20,972 nt of DNA from a virus. The position numbers were made by a program, and so were the translations under genes. Positions 19,941-20,972 of the stretch are shown here, piece by piece. Location: positions 1-20,972 of IMG/VR virus record IMGVR_UViG_3300002141_000126, one strand, 5' to 3'. Positions within the stretch are counted from its first letter, which is position 1. Every line of letters begins with the position of its first letter. The notes beneath the pieces were generated by a model. The model was not told the DNA's origin, did no database searches, and saw only the letters and a program-made list of their open reading frames with translations.

Positions 19941-20058
19941 GTTTTTCTCCTGAATTTTATTTAATCTGAAAAATTCTCGAATAGGGCGCCCATATAGCCA
20001 TTAGTCTTCTATCTCGTGATCCTTTCTCATTTAACCTAGTCTTTACTACACCTAGCCT
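19941..20058 (-). other. 118-base non-coding gap with ribosome-binding site
   Basis: The gap between the S74 fibre stop and the 125-residue gene contains the AGGAG site of the latter and, on the - strand, two ORFs of only 9 and 14 codons that I do not consider genes. An 8-bp palindrome GGGCGCCC lies at 19984-19991. No T-run terminator or clear promoter was found. Confidence 0.5.
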
Positions 20059-20972
20059 TCACTTCAAGAGATCAAGCTTTCTTTGGTGCTCCTCTACTTT
20101 CTTTTTCATCTTCTTGATTTCAGCCAAGATTGAATAAATTAAAATAGAATGATTGATTGAGTAAGGGGCTCCATTACTGTCTAGGTTAACAAGTTCGGGA
20201 AATACGTCATAAACTTCCTCCGCTATAACACCTATAGGTATCGAAATCGTTGATTCTGTTGCGACCTTTACTTCTTCTGTACTGACAACAACCCCGTTCT
20301 CATCCACTGTTGACTGTGTTCGCATTATTTGCGGTGTGAGATAGTTGAATTTTTTTAATTTTAGCAACATCACACGCGATGTATCAATGTTGGTTGTAGC
20401 TATATCTGTTTTAAATCTAGAGCTTGATGTCTCAGGTCGAATATCCCCATTTACGTCTATGATCAAATTGGTTCCTGTGCTCGCGGTTGCGCCAGCTATA
20501 CGAACTGTCCCGGTACCTCCGATGTCGAGAGAGGCCGCTGGGTTTGTTTTCCCAATCCCCACATTACCCGCGCTATCGATACGCATGCGTTCCGCCAGGG
20601 TGCCTGACGACGCGGTATGAAGCGCAATAATCCCCGAGTTCTCACTCGATCCGAAAATATTCACCCCTATTTTAGCAACTAAATTTTTAGCCGAACCGGC
20701 ATAGAACATGTGCGAAACAAACTCACTACCAGAACTCAGCCCGTTACTAATACATGACATTTCAAATGCATTTACTCCAGAACTCTCGAGTGTTAACGCC
20801 ACACCAGATGGTGCTGAGATCCCAGGGCTCGTCGTCCCAATCCCCACATTACCAGCGCTAGTGATACGCATGCGCTCGGCTGCCGCAGCCCCTGAACCAG
20901 CCCCCAGTGCCGTTTTGAAAATCAACACACCGGACGGAACGGACGATCCAGCGTCGTTGTAACACTCTATTT
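20059..20972 (-). CDS. tail fibre C-terminal part with Peptidase_S74 chaperone domain (5' truncated)
   Basis: The reading frame is open to the right edge of the window, so the start and N-terminal part are missing; 303 residues are visible. It has two copies of a fibre motif, MRI(T/D)SAGNVGIG(T/K)T, 95 residues apart, then SSSRFKTDI, FNYLTPQ, IPIGVIAEEVYDVFPELV and a C-terminal coiled coil (AEIKKMKKKVEEHQRKLDLL). This is the Peptidase_S74 intramolecular chaperone, which trimerises fibres and cleaves itself off. The serine 5 residues before the lysine in SSSRFK (codon at 20425-20427) corresponds to the catalytic Ser-Lys pair, so self-cleavage is expected just before that serine. The usual Asp after the serine (S-D-x-R-L-K) is Ser here. 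Fibre function in host recognition is family knowledge. Confidence 0.92.
   Translation of the reverse strand, partial: IECYNDAGSSVPSGVLIFKTALGAGSGAAAAERMRITSAGNVGIGTTSPGISAPSGVALTLESSGVNAFEMSCISNGLSSGSEFVSHMFYAGSAKNLVAKIGVNIFGSSENSGIIALHTASSGTLAERMRIDSAGNVGIGKTNPAASLDIGGTGTVRIAGATASTGTNLIIDVNGDIRPETSSSRFKTDIATTNIDTSRVMLLKLKKFNYLTPQIMRTQSTVDENGVVVSTEEVKVATESTISIPIGVIAEEVYDVFPELVNLDSNGAPYSINHSILIYSILAEIKKMKKKVEEHQRKLDLLK
20551..20590 (-). repeat. fibre motif repeat, copy nearer the C-terminus
   Basis: A 40-base segment matching 20836-20875 at 36 of 40 positions, spaced 285 bases (95 codons) apart. It encodes RMRIDSAGNVGIG of the S74 fibre. Confidence 0.85.
20836..20875 (-). repeat. fibre motif repeat, copy nearer the N-terminus
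   Basis: The partner of the 20551-20590 copy. It encodes RMRITSAGNVGIG. The stretch between copies shows no other close repeat, so the unit is a motif-level rather than whole-domain duplication. Confidence 0.85.

Noticed and set aside
19960-20057. Two ORFs of 9 and 14 codons and the GGGCGCCC palindrome in the gap after the S74 fibre
   Set aside because: Too short, with no supported ribosome-binding sites; the palindrome has no paired flanks or T-run.
1-20972. tRNA genes, CRISPR arrays, integrase, insertion sequences or attachment sites
   Set aside because: No cloverleaf arms with TTC-type loops, no regularly spaced repeats, no recombinase motifs and no terminal inverted repeats were seen on reading both strands; a proper tRNA search was not possible by eye.

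Overview
The window looks like an internal piece of an AT-rich, double-stranded DNA tailed phage, or a prophage of one, and most probably a podovirus-type (short-tailed) virus. Genes are packed almost end to end. Most junctions are ATGA or TAATG overlaps, and purine-rich Shine-Dalgarno sequences precede many starts. No housekeeping genes, rRNA, tRNA, insertion sequence or CRISPR array were seen. There is no gene-free stretch longer than about 120 bases. Strong Shine-Dalgarno usage, a Lar-like zinc ribbon and a lysis-type cassette would fit a Gram-negative host, but the host cannot be named from this sequence.

Left arm, + strand, about 1 to 7570: the early/replication operon. It holds a DUF1351-like coiled-coil protein of the kind found beside recombination genes, SSB, several very small proteins, a replication-initiator-like protein followed by a helicase-loader-like protein (an O/P-type pair), and a run of small accessory genes. 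The accessory genes include two cysteine-cluster proteins, a DUF559/Vsr-like PD-(D/E)XK endonuclease, a Lar-type CxxC zinc-ribbon protein and a protein with an HxD...H...R signature suggestive of a 2-oxoglutarate/Fe(II) oxygenase. The initiator-like gene carries a cluster of palindromes and short repeats followed by a purine-rich tract, a layout recalling the lambda origin inside gene O.

Right arm, - strand, read from 20972 down to about 7567: the late operon. In transcription order it has a tail fibre ending in a Peptidase_S74 chaperone domain (5' end outside the window), a 125-aa protein, two mini-ORFs, three beta-rich structural proteins, an adaptor-like protein, a large beta-propeller-like tail protein, a small GNAT-like protein, two small Ala/Gly-rich helical proteins, two large ejection-type internal virion proteins, and a second fibre-like protein with a C1q/TNF-like end. 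It closes with an M15-type peptidase (endolysin), a TM plus coiled-coil protein, a soluble coiled-coil protein, a single-TM protein and two mini-ORFs. The order adaptor, propeller, GNAT-like, helical small proteins, two large internal proteins, fibre parallels the T7-style gp11-gp17 order. Capsid, portal and terminase genes are not in the window and probably lie to the right. The polymerase/helicase and recombinase probably lie to the left.

The two operons converge at about 7570, where the last + strand gene and a 30-aa secreted mini-ORF on the - strand overlap by a few bases. No convincing bidirectional terminator was found there. The most interesting leads are the candidate origin in the initiator gene, the oxygenase-like protein next to the nuclease and Lar gene, and a set of unannotated mini-proteins, two of which are acidic, tryptophan-rich peptides ending in DW(V/I)D at two separate late-operon junctions.
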